Source: Streptomyces sp. NBC_00690
GTDB lineage: Bacteria > Actinomycetota > Actinomycetes > Streptomycetales > Streptomycetaceae
Assembly (NCBI RefSeq): GCF_036226685.1
Contig: NZ_CP109009.1
Location: 8,521,501-8,585,500, forward strand
Direction: 5' to 3'
Length of the DNA stretch: 64,000 nucleotides
Shown here: positions 1-10,329 of the stretch, piece by piece
Layout of the letters: each line of letters begins with the position of its first letter
Numbering within the stretch: position 1 is the first letter of the stretch
Notes under the pieces: model-generated
What the model was told of the DNA's origin: nothing
Seen by the model: only the letters and a program-made list of their open reading frames with translations
Database searches by the model: none
Position numbers and translations under genes: made by a program

Positions 1-3000
1 GACTCCCGACCCAGCAGGGCCCTCCAGTGGTGCGCGACCCTCTCCTCGTACGGGGTGGTAGGCGCCTCGTACTCCGGCTCCGCGTCGGTGTTGACTCCGT
101 GCGCGTTCGGCGGCGCGGGCAGTGCGGTGGTGTCCACCTTGCCGTGCGCGGTCAGCGGCAGTGCGGGTAGTTCGATGAAGTAGGAGGGGATCATGTAGGT
201 GGGGAGGAAGCCGGCGAGATGGCGCCGCAGTGCGCGCCGGTCCACGGTGGCCCCCACCTCGGGGACGCAGTACGCGCAGAGCGCTGCCTCGCCCCGGGCA
301 TCCGGGCGCACCACGACCACCGTGCGTGCCAGCCCAGGCCACTGGGCCAGCCGGGATTCGATCTCCTCGATCTCCATCCGATGCCCGTGCAGTTTGATCT
401 GGGTGTCGGCCCTGCCCAGCAGATGGATGCGCCCCCGCGCGTCCCAGCGGGCGAGGTCGCCGCTTCGGTACAGCCGGACGGGTTCGGCGTCGGGCCGGCG
501 GCTCAGCCTCCGGGTGACGAACCGCTCCGCCGTCTGGTCCGGGTCGCCGACGTACCCGGTCGCCACTCCCGCGCCGCCGATCCACAGCTCACCGGGCACG
601 CCGGGCGGCACCGGTTCGCCGTGCCGGTCGAGGATGTGGAGGGTGCTGTTGGCGAGCGGCTCGCCGACCGGTACCATCCGGCCGGGCTCCAGATCATCGA
701 CCGGACCCTCGAAGTAGGCGCTGTCGATGGTGGCCTCGGTGACGCCGTAAGAGTTGACCACTCGGGTGAGCGGACCGGCCAGGGCCCGCAACCGCTGGTA
801 CTCCTCCACCTTCCAGGCGTCGGAACCCACGATCAGCAGCCGCATGAAGTCCAGCCCCACCGAATCGGCCTCACAGTGGTCCATCAGACCGCGCACCACC
901 GCCGGGACGAACTCGGCGCAGTCGACGCCCTCCTCCCGCATCGTGCGGTACAGCCGCGCGGTGTCGAAGAGGAGGTCACGGTCGACCAGCACCAGACGGC
1001 CGCCGGAACACAGCGCCCGCACCACATCACCCGTGAACACGTCGAAGGAGGGAGCCGCCATCTGGAGGTGGACACCGAGATCGGCCAACCCGTACTCGTC
1101 GCGCCACGCGCCGTACGCCGAGGCGAGATTGCGGTGGCTGACCTGCACGGCCTTGGGACGGCCGGTGGACCCCGAGGTGTGAATGAGGTACGCGGGCGAG
1201 TCCGGGCCCACGGCTACGATCGGACCCGGGAGGTCCTCGGGGCTGTGTACGGGGACCAGTGGGGTGGAGACGGGCGTGTCCGGCGACGGCACGAGCGGAT
1301 CGGACTGACCGGGTGCGGGCAACCCCAACTCGGCCAGTGTGAGCGTCTCGACGGGCAGGCCCGGCAGCCCCGCCCGGCCCGTGATGTCGCCCACGACCAG
1401 CAATACGGCGTTCGATGTGTGCACCATCTGGGTGATCCGCTCCACCGGATGGTCCGGCTGGATCGGCAGATAGGCTCCACCCGCCTTCAACACCCCCACC
1501 AGGGCGACGATCAGCTCCGGTGACTTGTCGAGGCAGAGGGCGACCACCTTGCCCGGGGCGACCCCCAGGGCGGTCAGCCGCACGGCCAGCAGGTCGGACC
1601 GATGGTCCAGTTCGGCGTACGTCAGATGCCTGCCGTCGCTTCCGGGCGCTGGGGGTACGCGTACGGCGATCGTGTCGGGGCGCTCCGCCGCCCGTTCCCG
1701 GATGCGCTCGTGCACGGCCACCAAGGGCTCGGATTCCGTGGCACGGTCCGTCGTGAGGGCAAGGCGTTGTGCACCACTCCACTCATGTGCCAGCCGATGG
1801 TGTTCCGCGCTCCCCAGCATCTCCAACTCGGTGACGGGCACATCGGTGGCAGCCCGGGTCAACTGGTCGAGGAGATGGACATAGTGCGACGCCAGCCGCT
1901 CCATCGTCTCCGGCAGGAAGAGATCGGTGTTGTACTTGAACACACAGTGGAATCGGTGTTCCGCCTCGTCCTCGTAGACGGAGAGCGTCAGATCGAACTG
2001 GCCCTCCTCCTCGGGGAGTTCGATGTACTTCAGCCGGTATCCGTACTTCTCCGTCGCCACCTTGTGGGTGAGCAGGATGAACATGGCCTGGAAGACCGCG
2101 GACCGGCTGGGGTCGTGCTGGAGGCCGAGCTTGTCGACCAGCAGGACGAACGGGTACTCCTGGTTGTCCAGCCCGCCCAGCACGGTGCGCCGGACCTGTT
2201 CCAGGAGGGCTGCCACCGATGGTTCCCCCGACAGATCCGCATGGAGGGGGAGCGGATTGACGAAGTAGCCGTACACGGAGGAGAACTCCTGCCGAGTGCG
2301 GCCGGTCACCGGACTGCCGACGATGAGGTGGTCCTGTCCCGAGTACCGGTGCAACAGGACGTAGTAGGCGCTCAGCAGCACCACGAAGGGCGTCACCTGG
2401 TGGGCACGCGCCAACTCATGGACGCGTGCACTGAGCTCGGTGTCCAGGACGAAGAACTCCGATGCACCGTTGTGGGTCTGCACGGCGGGTCGGGGCTTGT
2501 CGACGGGAAGGTCGAGGAGCGGCACCCGCTCCGGCAGGTGCGAGCGCCAGTAGTCGAGCATCCGACCGGCCTCCGGGCCGGCCAGGAAGCGGTTCTGGTC
2601 GTTGAGGAAGTCGAGGTAGCGGGCGGACACCGCCGGTAGCTGCGGTTCGGTGTCGCGCCGCAGGCCCTCGTAGACGGCGAGCAGTTCCTCGATGAAGGTG
2701 AAGGTCGAGATGGCGTCCGAGACGATGTGGTGGACCGCCTTCATCATCACCCAGCGGTCCGGAGCCCGTTTGAACAGTCGGAAACGAAACAGCGGGTCAT
2801 GAGCGAGGTCGTACGGCTTGCGGTACTCGCTGACGATCGTGCGGTGGACGTCCTCCCACGCCTGGCCCTGTACGTCGAACAACTGCACGTCCGCGGTTGC
2901 GTCCTCATGGACCCGCTGGACAGCCTGCCCGTCGATGAGGAGGAAGTTGGTCCGCAGCGCCGGGTGCCTGGCGACCGTACGCCGCACCGCTTCGAACATC

Positions 3001-6000
3001 AGATCCGGATCAAGCTCCACCCCGATCTCCACGGCCCCGCCGATGTTGTAGGCGTAGCCGTCGGGATTGAGCTGCTTGAGGAACCACAACGCCTGCTGGT
3101 TCTGTGTCAGGGGGTACTCGTGCTCGCTCTCGAAGACCTCCCACGCCACCGGGGCCTTCGACTCGCTCTCGCTCGTCACAAGAGCCTCCAGTGCTTCGTG
3201 CACCTGGGCGGTGAGGTCCGCCACCGGTGTGCCGCTCAGCAGCGCGACCACCGGCAGCGCGATCCCGAAGTCGGCCTGGATACGTCCCCGCAACTCCATC
3301 GCCAACAGGGAGTCCAGACCGAGCACCCCGAGCCCTGCCGCCGCCTCGATCTGCTCGGGCGCGGTGCGCAGCACGGACGCTGCCAGAGCCGTGAAGCGTT
3401 CGGACACCAGCGAACGGCGCTCCTCCTCCGTATCAGCGGCCCGGAACGAGTCGATCAGGTCGTGTCCGGCGCTCAGTCGGCTCGAAGGTGCCGAGGCAGC
3501 CAACTCGGCCACCAGGTCGGGCGCCGTGCCGTACCAGGAGACGAACACCGGCCAGTCGACCACGGTCGCCACGAGCAGTTGCGCCCGGTCCTGACCGATG
3601 ATGCGTTCCAGCACGGCCATGCCCACGTCCGGTGCCAGGGAGCTCATTCCCCGGTTGTTGAGGTAGTGGTCGACCAGGCCCAGTTCCTCGATCATCCCGG
3701 TGGCCCACGGGCCCCAGTTGATGCTGAGGGCAGGCAGACCCTGCGCCCTGCGGTGCTGTGCGAGCGCGTCCAGGAAGGCGTTGGCCGATGCGTAGTTGGT
3801 CTGCCCCGCCGTCGTCAACAGGGAGGCGATCGAGGAGAAGAGCACGAAGTGCTCCAGCGGCTCGTCCCGCAGATGGCGATGGAGGAGGTGCGCCCCGATG
3901 GCCTTGGGGCCGTGCACCGCATCGAAGGTCTCCCGGTCCATCTCCGGTACGAGAGCGTCCCGCACCTGGGCGGCCAGATGGAACACCCCCCGGATCGGAG
4001 GTGGATCGCCGCGCCGGTGCTCGTCGAGCCACGCGGTGAGGGCTTGTTCGTCGGTGATGTCGACCCTGGCGATGATCGGGTGCGCCCCCAGCGCCTCCAA
4101 CTCCTTCAGGAAGGCGATCGCCCGACCCTCGGGAGTGGCCGGATCGATCAGACCCCACCGGTCGCGGTCGGGCAACCGGGTGCGTCCCAACAGGATCAGC
4201 CGACGGGCACCGCGTTTGACGAGGGTGCGGCACAACAGCCGCCCCAACGCTCCGAACGCCCCGGTCACCAGATAGCTGCCGTCCTGCCGCAACCGCAGCG
4301 GGAGCGGCTGGGTGAGATCGGTCGCCTGTCGAATCCTGCTGGTGAGGCGGCGCGCGCCGCGGAGCGCGATCTCCTGTTCGTCCGGAGTGGTGATCTCATT
4401 TAGCAGGGCGCGTGCCCGGCGGTCGGCGATCTCCTCCCGCCGGTGGTCACCCTCCCCACCGTGGACGTCGTGGAGATCGGCAGGGTCGAGGTCGATCAGC
4501 TTGCCGCGGTGCCCGGTCAGTTCCTGCTGCCACAACACCCGCCCGACCCCCCACGCGGGAGCGCCCAACGGCTCGACCGGGTCTCCGGGCAGCACCGACT
4601 GCGCACCCTGGGTGACGATGTGCAGTCGACCGCCGACGCCGGAGGACAACAGGGCACGGGCCAGTGCGACGAGCGAGTAGCTGCCGGTGTTGCCGTGCAT
4701 CGCCAGGTCCGTGGCCGTGCCGAGTGCCGGAAGATCCAGATTCCACAGGTGGACCACTGCGCCGAAGACGCTCTCGCCGCCCATCCGGAGCTCGCAGAAC
4801 AGTCGTTCCAACTGCTCGGTCGACCCGGGAACGACCGTGAAATCGCCACCTGCGGCACGGGGTCGCCCCATGGGCTCGACATCGGCCCGGTAGGAGTCTC
4901 CCGGGCGTACGAGATGGCAGCGCACCCCCCGTTCGGCGGCCAGCGCGGCCAGTGCCGCACCGACGCCCCCGGAGTCGGCGAACACGAGCCAGTCGCCCCG
5001 GTCGGCAGCCGCGCCGGGAGTGAGTGCCTCGACGCCGAAAGCCTGTGCGCCCGCGTTCCCCACTTCCGTGGCCGGGGTGAGGGGGCTGTCGATCCACACC
5101 GTCTCGGTGAGCCAGGAGTCGATCGTCCCCAGACCCACCGTGGTGGACGCCTTCTCCACATCGGCCACCCGGAACCTCGTGATCAGGCCGAGCGCCGTAC
5201 CGTCCTCCGCATGGAGGGCGAGGTCGCCCACGAGTTCGGTCCCGTCCGTGCGGGTCACGGTGGCGTGCACCCACAGGGGCTGGTCCCCGATGGGAGCGAT
5301 GCCCACCTCGCCGATGGAGAGCGGCAGTCGGATTCCACTGCCTGAAGCCGGGGCCGCCGAGGGCAGCAGTTGTGGGGTGAGGAGCGTTTGAAAGCAGGCG
5401 TCCAGCAGGACGGGATGAATGTGGTGGCGGGCGGTGTCTCCGTCGATCTGTGCGGGTGCGCGCAGGCGTGCCAGGGCCTCACCGGGGCCGATCCACACTT
5501 CCTCGATGGCCTGGAAGGCCGGACCGTAGTGGTAGCCCAGTGCTGCGAGGGCGCGGTAGCACTCGTCGCCGTCGAGCCTGCGCAGAGTCCGGGCGCGGAC
5601 GGTGTCCTGCTCAAGAGCGGCACCGAAGGACCGGCGCTGTCCCGTACGGACCACACCGGTGGTGTGAACGGTCAGTTCGTCGCTCATGCGCCCTCCACCA
5701 CCGGGTGTCGAGGCGACGGTGAAGGCTGCGCTCTCGGCGGAGAGGCAGAGCGTCACGGCTCTCCGTTCCCCTTCGGGCAGGAACAGCGCTCTGCGCAACT
5801 CGATGTCCGCGAGGACCACGTGCTGGCCGTCCGTGAGCGTACGAACGGCCTCCGCGGCCATCGCCAGATAGCCCGCCGCGGGGAAGACGACGGCGTCCTG
5901 CATCCGGTGGTCGGCGAGATAGGGGAGCACCTCGCTGTCGATCTCGGCCTGCCAGGTCGGATCGGGGTGGTCGGCGCGGCGACCGAGGAGCGGATGGTCG

Positions 6001-8714
6001 TTCTGCCCGAGTCGCACCTGTGCCACCGGTGCCGGTTCCGTCCAGTGCCGGTCGCGCTTCCACGGGTAGCGCGGCAGGGTCACGGGTGAGCCCGTGGGGT
6101 GGAGGACGTCCCAGGCGACGGGGACGCCGGCGTTGTGGAGCGTTGCCAGGGACGCGGCGAAGCGGTCGACTTCCTGCTCCTGGCGGCGGATCGAGGGGAC
6201 GACGTGACCGGTCAGCTCCCGCTGTTCGAGGGACTCGCGGATGGAGTGGCCCAGCACCGGATGGGGGCCGATCTCCAGGAACAGTCGGTGTCCGTCGGCC
6301 GCGAGTCGGTCGACGGCGGCACGGAAGCGGACCCGTTCTCGTACATTGCGCCACCAGTACCGCGCATCCAACTCCGGCCCTTCGGCGACGCCTTCGTAGG
6401 CCGTGGTGTAGAGCGGCACCCGGGCGGATCGGGGTTCCAGCCCGGCCAGCGAGGTCAGCAGCTCGTCCTTGATCAACTCCATGCCGGCGCTGTGGTAGGG
6501 CACGCGCACGGCGAGGAACTTGGTGAAGACCTGCTCGTTGTGGAGTGTGTCCGCGAGTTCGGCGAGTGCGTCCTCCTCGCCCGCGAGGGTGACGGCCGTG
6601 GGGCTGTTGACCGCCGCGATCGACACCCGGTCCCCGTAGGGCAGGACACGACGGTCGGCCTCCTCCTCGGAGAGGCTGACGGCGAGCATGGTGCCGGAGC
6701 CCGACAGCTTCTGCTGGAGGCGGCTTCGGTGCACGGCGATGCGCACCGCGTCCCGCAGGCTGTACACCCCGGCCTCGTAGAAGGCGGCGATCTCGCCGGT
6801 GCTGTGACCCACGATGGCATCCGGCTGCACCCCGTGCGCACGCCAGAGCGCCGCGAGCCCGATCTGGAGTGCGAAGTTGGCGGGTTGGGCGAGCCAGGTC
6901 TCACCCATACGGGACTCGGCCTCGTCCGCGGTCATCTCCTCGATCAGCGACCAGTCGGTGAGTGCGCGGATCTCGCGGTCGCAGCGCAGGAGCGCCTGGC
7001 GGAAGACCGGCTCGGTCGTGAGGAGTTCGCGGCCCATGCCCCACCACTGGGGTCCCATCCCCGTGAAGACCCACACCAGGCGTCGATCCGCCTCGTCGAG
7101 CAGTCGGCCCTGCACCACGCCAGGGTGGGGTTCGCCTCGTAGGTAGGCCGCGAGGGCCTCGTCCAGCGATGCCCGGGAGGTGTGGACGAGCGAGAGGCGT
7201 GACTCCAGGTGCTGGCGGCGGTGGGCCAGTGTGTGACCGATGTCGGTCAGCGATGCGGCGGGGCCGTGAAATCCGGCGAGTTCGCGCTGGAGGCCCGCGG
7301 CGACCTGGGGGAGTGCATCGGCGCTGCGAGCGGTCAACGGGAGGATGTTCCAGGTGCGCTGCGACGGCGCGATCGAGGTCTCGTCCCCCTGTCGCGGCGG
7401 TGGTTCCTCCAGTACGACATGGGCGTTGGTGCCGCCGAAGCCGAAGGAGTTCACGCCTGCGCGTGCGGGGCCGCGGTGTTCGGGCCATTCGACGGCTGAC
7501 GTGGGGATCTCATAGGGCAGGGAGTCCAGGTCGATCGCCGGGTTGAGGTGTTCCAGATTGATGTGCGGGGGGATGCGCCGGTGGCGCAGGCACAGCGCGG
7601 TCTTGATCAGTCCGGCGATACCGGCGGCCGACTCGGTGTGGCCGATGTTGGTCTTGACCGATCCGACGTAGCACTTTGCGTCCGGTGCACGTCCGATGGA
7701 CAGTGCCCGACCCAACGCATTGGCCTCGATCGGGTCGCCGAGGGGGGTGGAGGTGCCGTGGGCCTCCATGTACTGCAAGTCGCCCGGGGTGATGCCTGCT
7801 TCGGCGCAGACGCGTTCGATGAGGGAGACCTGCGCATCAGGGTTGGGGACGGTGATGCCGTTGGTACGGCCGTCCTGGTTGACCCCGCTGCCGACGACCA
7901 CCGCGTGGATGGGGTCGCCGTCGCGCAGGGCGTCCTCCAGTCGCTTCAATGCGACGACGCCCACGCCCTCGGCCCGTACGTAGCCGTTGGCCGCCGCGTC
8001 GAATGTGCGGGAGCGGCCGTCGGGGGAGAGGAATCCGCCCTTGGTCTCGGCGATCGTGTACTGCGGCGCCATGTGCAGGAGCACGCCCCCGGCGAGGGCG
8101 AGCGTCGTCTCCCCGCGGAGCAGGCTCTCGCAGGCCAGGTGGACGGCGACCAGGGAGGAACTGCACGCGGTGTCGATGGACAGGCTCGGCCCGCGGAAGT
8201 CGAAGCAGTACGAGATCCGGTTCGACACCATCGTCATCATCGTGCCGGTGGCGGTGTGAGCGGCCAGCGACCCGAAGCCGAGGTCGGAGAACTGGAGGAT
8301 CTTGTAGTCCAGGGTGAAGGCGCCCATGTAGACGGCGACGTCGCTTCCCGCGAGGTCCGATGGCCGCTGACCACCGTCCTCCAACGCCTCCCAGGCCACT
8401 TCCAGCAGTTTGCGCTGTTGCGGATCCATGTGGTCCGCCTCGCGCGGACTGATCCCGAAGAACGCGGGGTCGAACTCGTCGAAGCCGTCGATGTAGCCGC
8501 CCCGACCGCCGACCAGTCGCCCAGGCTTGTCCTGGTAGCGGCTGGCCAGCGTGGAGACGTCGTATCGATCGGCCGGCGTCGGCGTGATGCAGTCTTTGCC
8601 GTCTATCAGATTCCGCCAGAACTCCCGGTGGTCTGACGCGCCACCGGGTAGTCGGCAACCCATGCCGATGATCGCCACTCGGCCGCGCAGGGGATTGCGG
8701 GTCGCGTCAGCCAT
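1..8714 (-). CDS. ftdB: Iterative PKS-NRPS, polycyclic tetramate macrolactam synthase (3' end outside window)
   Basis: About 2,904 residues are visible and the frame is still open at the left edge. Domains in order: KS (Cys184 in DTACSS, then EAHGT and KTNIGH), AT (Ser638 in GHSTGE), DH (His936, LADHRMQDAVVFP), KR (TGAFGALG, active-site Tyr1641 in GQTNYASAN), ACP (Ser1802 in LGLDSLL), condensation (HHIVSDA at 1995-2001), adenylation (TSGSTGRPK near 2513-2521, YRSGDL, A10 Lys2859) and the first helix of a PCP. One PKS module fused to one NRPS module is the architecture of PTM synthases, which make two polyene chains and join them through ornithine. Start is ATG with GAGGAG seven bases upstream. 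The hydroxylase gene 137 bp upstream supports the PTM call. Substrate specificity was not decoded. The C-domain motif ends in Ala rather than Gly. Confidence 0.93.
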   Translation of the reverse strand, partial: MADATRNPLRGRVAIIGMGCRLPGGASDHREFWRNLIDGKDCITPTPADRYDVSTLASRYQDKPGRLVGGRGGYIDGFDEFDPAFFGISPREADHMDPQQRKLLEVAWEALEDGGQRPSDLAGSDVAVYMGAFTLDYKILQFSDLGFGSLAAHTATGTMMTMVSNRISYCFDFRGPSLSIDTACSSSLVAVHLACESLLRGETTLALAGGVLLHMAPQYTIAETKGGFLSPDGRSRTFDAAANGYVRAEGVGVVALKRLEDALRDGDPIHAVVVGSGVNQDGRTNGITVPNPDAQVSLIERVCAEAGITPGDLQYMEAHGTSTPLGDPIEANALGRALSIGRAPDAKCYVGSVKTNIGHTESAAGIAGLIKTALCLRHRRIPPHINLEHLNPAIDLDSLPYEIPTSAVEWPEHRGPARAGVNSFGFGGTNAHVVLEEPPPRQGDETSIAPSQRTWNILPLTARSADALPQVAAGLQRELAGFHGPAASLTDIGHTLAHRRQHLESRLSLVHTSRASLDEALAAYLRGEPHPGVVQGRLLDEADRRLVWVFTGMGPQWWGMGRELLTTEPVFRQALLRCDREIRALTDWSLIEEMTADEAESRMGETWLAQPANFALQIGLAALWRAHGVQPDAIVGHSTGEIAAFYEAGVYSLRDAVRIAVHRSRLQQKLSGSGTMLAVSLSEEEADRRVLPYGDRVSIAAVNSPTAVTLAGEEDALAELADTLHNEQVFTKFLAVRVPYHSAGMELIKDELLTSLAGLEPRSARVPLYTTAYEGVAEGPELDARYWWRNVRERVRFRAAVDRLAADGHRLFLEIGPHPVLGHSIRESLEQRELTGHVVPSIRRQEQEVDRFAASLATLHNAGVPVAWDVLHPTGSPVTLPRYPWKRDRHWTEPAPVAQVRLGQNDHPLLGRRADHPDPTWQAEIDSEVLPYLADHRMQDAVVFPAAGYLAMAAEAVRTLTDGQHVVLADIELRRALFLPEGERRAVTLCLSAESAAFTVASTPGGGGRMSDELTVHTTGVVRTGQRRSFGAALEQDTVRARTLRRLDGDECYRALAALGYHYGPAFQAIEEVWIGPGEALARLRAPAQIDGDTARHHIHPVLLDACFQTLLTPQLLPSAAPASGSGIRLPLSIGEVGIAPIGDQPLWVHATVTRTDGTELVGDLALHAEDGTALGLITRFRVADVEKASTTVGLGTIDSWLTETVWIDSPLTPATEVGNAGAQAFGVEALTPGAAADRGDWLVFADSGGVGAALAALAAERGVRCHLVRPGDSYRADVEPMGRPRAAGGDFTVVPGSTEQLERLFCELRMGGESVFGAVVHLWNLDLPALGTATDLAMHGNTGSYSLVALARALLSSGVGGRLHIVTQGAQSVLPGDPVEPLGAPAWGVGRVLWQQELTGHRGKLIDLDPADLHDVHGGEGDHRREEIADRRARALLNEITTPDEQEIALRGARRLTSRIRQATDLTQPLPLRLRQDGSYLVTGAFGALGRLLCRTLVKRGARRLILLGRTRLPDRDRWGLIDPATPEGRAIAFLKELEALGAHPIIARVDITDEQALTAWLDEHRRGDPPPIRGVFHLAAQVRDALVPEMDRETFDAVHGPKAIGAHLLHRHLRDEPLEHFVLFSSIASLLTTAGQTNYASANAFLDALAQHRRAQGLPALSINWGPWATGMIEELGLVDHYLNNRGMSSLAPDVGMAVLERIIGQDRAQLLVATVVDWPVFVSWYGTAPDLVAELAASAPSSRLSAGHDLIDSFRAADTEEERRSLVSERFTALAASVLRTAPEQIEAAAGLGVLGLDSLLAMELRGRIQADFGIALPVVALLSGTPVADLTAQVHEALEALVTSESESKAPVAWEVFESEHEYPLTQNQQALWFLKQLNPDGYAYNIGGAVEIGVELDPDLMFEAVRRTVARHPALRTNFLLIDGQAVQRVHEDATADVQLFDVQGQAWEDVHRTIVSEYRKPYDLAHDPLFRFRLFKRAPDRWVMMKAVHHIVSDAISTFTFIEELLAVYEGLRRDTEPQLPAVSARYLDFLNDQNRFLAGPEAGRMLDYWRSHLPERVPLLDLPVDKPRPAVQTHNGASEFFVLDTELSARVHELARAHQVTPFVVLLSAYYVLLHRYSGQDHLIVGSPVTGRTRQEFSSVYGYFVNPLPLHADLSGEPSVAALLEQVRRTVLGGLDNQEYPFVLLVDKLGLQHDPSRSAVFQAMFILLTHKVATEKYGYRLKYIELPEEEGQFDLTLSVYEDEAEHRFHCVFKYNTDLFLPETMERLASHYVHLLDQLTRAATDVPVTELEMLGSAEHHRLAHEWSGAQRLALTTDRATESEPLVAVHERIRERAAERPDTIAVRVPPAPGSDGRHLTYAELDHRSDLLAVRLTALGVAPGKVVALCLDKSPELIVALVGVLKAGGAYLPIQPDHPVERITQMVHTSNAVLLVVGDITGRAGLPGLPVETLTLAELGLPAPGQSDPLVPSPDTPVSTPLVPVHSPEDLPGPIVAVGPDSPAYLIHTSGSTGRPKAVQVSHRNLASAYGAWRDEYGLADLGVHLQMAAPSFDVFTGDVVRALCSGGRLVLVDRDLLFDTARLYRTMREEGVDCAEFVPAVVRGLMDHCEADSVGLDFMRLLIVGSDAWKVEEYQRLRALAGPLTRVVNSYGVTEATIDSAYFEGPVDDLEPGRMVPVGEPLANSTLHILDRHGEPVPPGVPGELWIGGAGVATGYVGDPDQTAERFVTRRLSRRPDAEPVRLYRSGDLARWDARGRIHLLGRADTQIKLHGHRMEIEEIESRLAQWPGLARTVVVVRPDARGEAALCAYCVPEVGATVDRRALRRHLAGFLPTYMIPSYFIELPALPLTAHGKVDTTALPAPPNAHGVNTDAEPEYEAPTTPYEERVAHHWRALLGRE

Positions 8715-8851
8715 GGTCGAACTCCTCAATGTCGTGGCGCTGTGGCACGGAGGGACACGGTGGGGACTGCGGGTCACAAGGGCGGGGGCGGTCGGCGGCG
8801 GTATCGCTCGGTGGGGTCCCCGCAGGGCGCGGTGGGCACGCGCCCCGGCCG

Positions 8852-9778
8852 TCAGTTCCCAGGGGTGTCACCGCCGTCCCGTGGTGGGCGACGGGTGGGA
8901 TGGAGCAGGCTGGCGACGATCTGGCCGGTGTCGGGGAAGGACGCCGGATCGCTGAGGCCGACCGCGACGGGTGTGCGACCGGGTCGCCAGGTGTAACTGC
9001 CGAAGAGGTGGTCCCAGACGGATAGGTCGGATCCGTAGTGACCTGCCTCGGAAAGGGCGGTGCTGTGGTGCAGGCGGTGTTGTTCGGGGCTGGCAAGGAA
9101 ATGGTTGAGACGACCGATGTGCACATCGATATTTGCGTGGACGAAATACCCCTGGGCGGTCACGAAGAGCCCCACGACGAACACCGATTCCCGGGAGAAC
9201 CCGGCCAGGGCCAGGGCGAGCTGTACGAAACCCTGGGCCAGGACGATATCGAGTACGTGGTTGACGCCGTTGTTGGCGACATTCACCTTCTGCGGGACGT
9301 GGTGCACACCGTGCAGCCGCCACAACAGGGGTTGGGTGTGACCCAGTCGGTGTACGAGGTAACTGGCCAGCGAGCCCAGTAACAGGGCGCTGGGGATCTC
9401 GACCCACAGGGGGAGGGCAGGAACCGCGGGCGACAGGGCCGCGACTGCGGTGCTCACCAGCGCCTGGGCCACGGCACTTCCCACCATCGTGAACAGGAAG
9501 TAGATGCCGTACCAGCGCCATTCGCTGCGGCTCGGATGCCACGCGCGGTTGTACGGAATCAGTCTTTCCAGGGCCGTCAGGTAGAGCAGGACACCCATGA
9601 GGAAGAGGGGGCTGATGCGGGTGGGGTCCCATCCTCTGGCCAGTGCCACCACTCCGGTCGCCACGGTGGTGGCCAGGAGTGCGGGATAGGCCATGCGTTG
9701 CAGCACGGAGCCCATGGAGCGGGTGGCCGCCTGCGCGGGGGCTATCTCACCGTCGGGTGCTTTGCTGAACTCTTCCAT
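8852..9778 (-). CDS. ftdA: Fatty-acid-hydroxylase/sterol-desaturase-family membrane enzyme of the PTM cluster
   Basis: A 308-aa integral membrane di-iron oxygenase. Several hydrophobic segments fill the first half. The clustered histidines expected for the family are present (HRLGH, HGVHH, then HRLHH near the C-terminus). In frontalamide/HSAF-type clusters a gene of this family directly precedes the PKS-NRPS and hydroxylates the tetramate product. Position and orientation here match, so this is probably the first gene of the operon. The chosen ATG has AGGAG six bases upstream; an in-frame ATG 48 bases further upstream lacks a comparable site. The exact hydroxylation position is inferred from the family, not from this sequence. 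Confidence 0.88.
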   Translation of the reverse strand: MEEFSKAPDGEIAPAQAATRSMGSVLQRMAYPALLATTVATGVVALARGWDPTRISPLFLMGVLLYLTALERLIPYNRAWHPSRSEWRWYGIYFLFTMVGSAVAQALVSTAVAALSPAVPALPLWVEIPSALLLGSLASYLVHRLGHTQPLLWRLHGVHHVPQKVNVANNGVNHVLDIVLAQGFVQLALALAGFSRESVFVVGLFVTAQGYFVHANIDVHIGRLNHFLASPEQHRLHHSTALSEAGHYGSDLSVWDHLFGSYTWRPGRTPVAVGLSDPASFPDTGQIVASLLHPTRRPPRDGGDTPGN

Positions 9779-10329
9779 CCATGGCTCCTCTGGGAGGGAC
9801 ACGGCACAGCGAATTGTGTGGAGCACGGAGCGGGGATGAAGCGAAGGTGAATCGCCCGGGGGCGAATCCCGGCGAAATGCGACCGGTGGGCGATGGTGTG
9901 TGACGAAGATTCTTTTGCGTGCTCGTGAGGTGCCGGAAAGCCAAGAGCGCCGTCGTATGGGAAACGAAATTCGAATCCTGAAAGGCTTTCGGCAGAATGG
10001 CCCTCTACGTTACCGCCCTTATCCAATATTTATTGAACAGGGTTCCCGACAGTTAGGGAATGCGGCTGAAGCTTTTTAATCAATGTGAGTTACATAGTGC
10101 TACTAGTCACTTGATAGGAGGCTTCTCGGTGTGTGCCCTGCTCTCGGCTCGTGCCGGCGCCCGCGGGCGCCGGGATCGCACGAGGTCCCCTCGCGTGTCG
10201 TGCTGCCCGGTGGGTTCGCCTGGTGAGCGGTCTCCGCCGTCGTTTCGGCGGCCGGTGGACGGCCGTGCGGCGAACCGTTGGTGCCTGGCCGGCACGAGGT
10301 CCCCGTGCGGGGCGAACGGCCGGGGACGG
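9779..10329. other. Intergenic region between the PTM operon and the sugar locus
   Basis: No credible gene. The half next to the PTM operon, especially 9890-10120, is unusually AT-rich for this DNA (for example the near-palindrome CAATATTTATTG at 10024-10035). It probably carries the promoter and leader of the minus-strand PTM operon; no single -10/-35 pair stands out. The other half is GC-rich and contains a 20-bp palindrome and a 13-bp direct repeat. Confidence 0.5.
10154..10173. repeat. Perfect 20-bp palindrome
   Basis: CCGGCGCCCGCGGGCGCCGG reads identically on both strands. It may be a transcription terminator or insulator between the divergent PTM and sugar-kinase operons, or a protein-binding site. 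A 13-bp direct repeat GCACGAGGTCCCC follows at 10178-10190 and again at 10292-10304. Confidence 0.7.

Noticed and set aside
219..4403. Long plus-strand open frames opposite the PKS-NRPS
   Set aside because: They mirror the codon periodicity of the minus-strand gene, show no domain patterns and lack ribosome sites.
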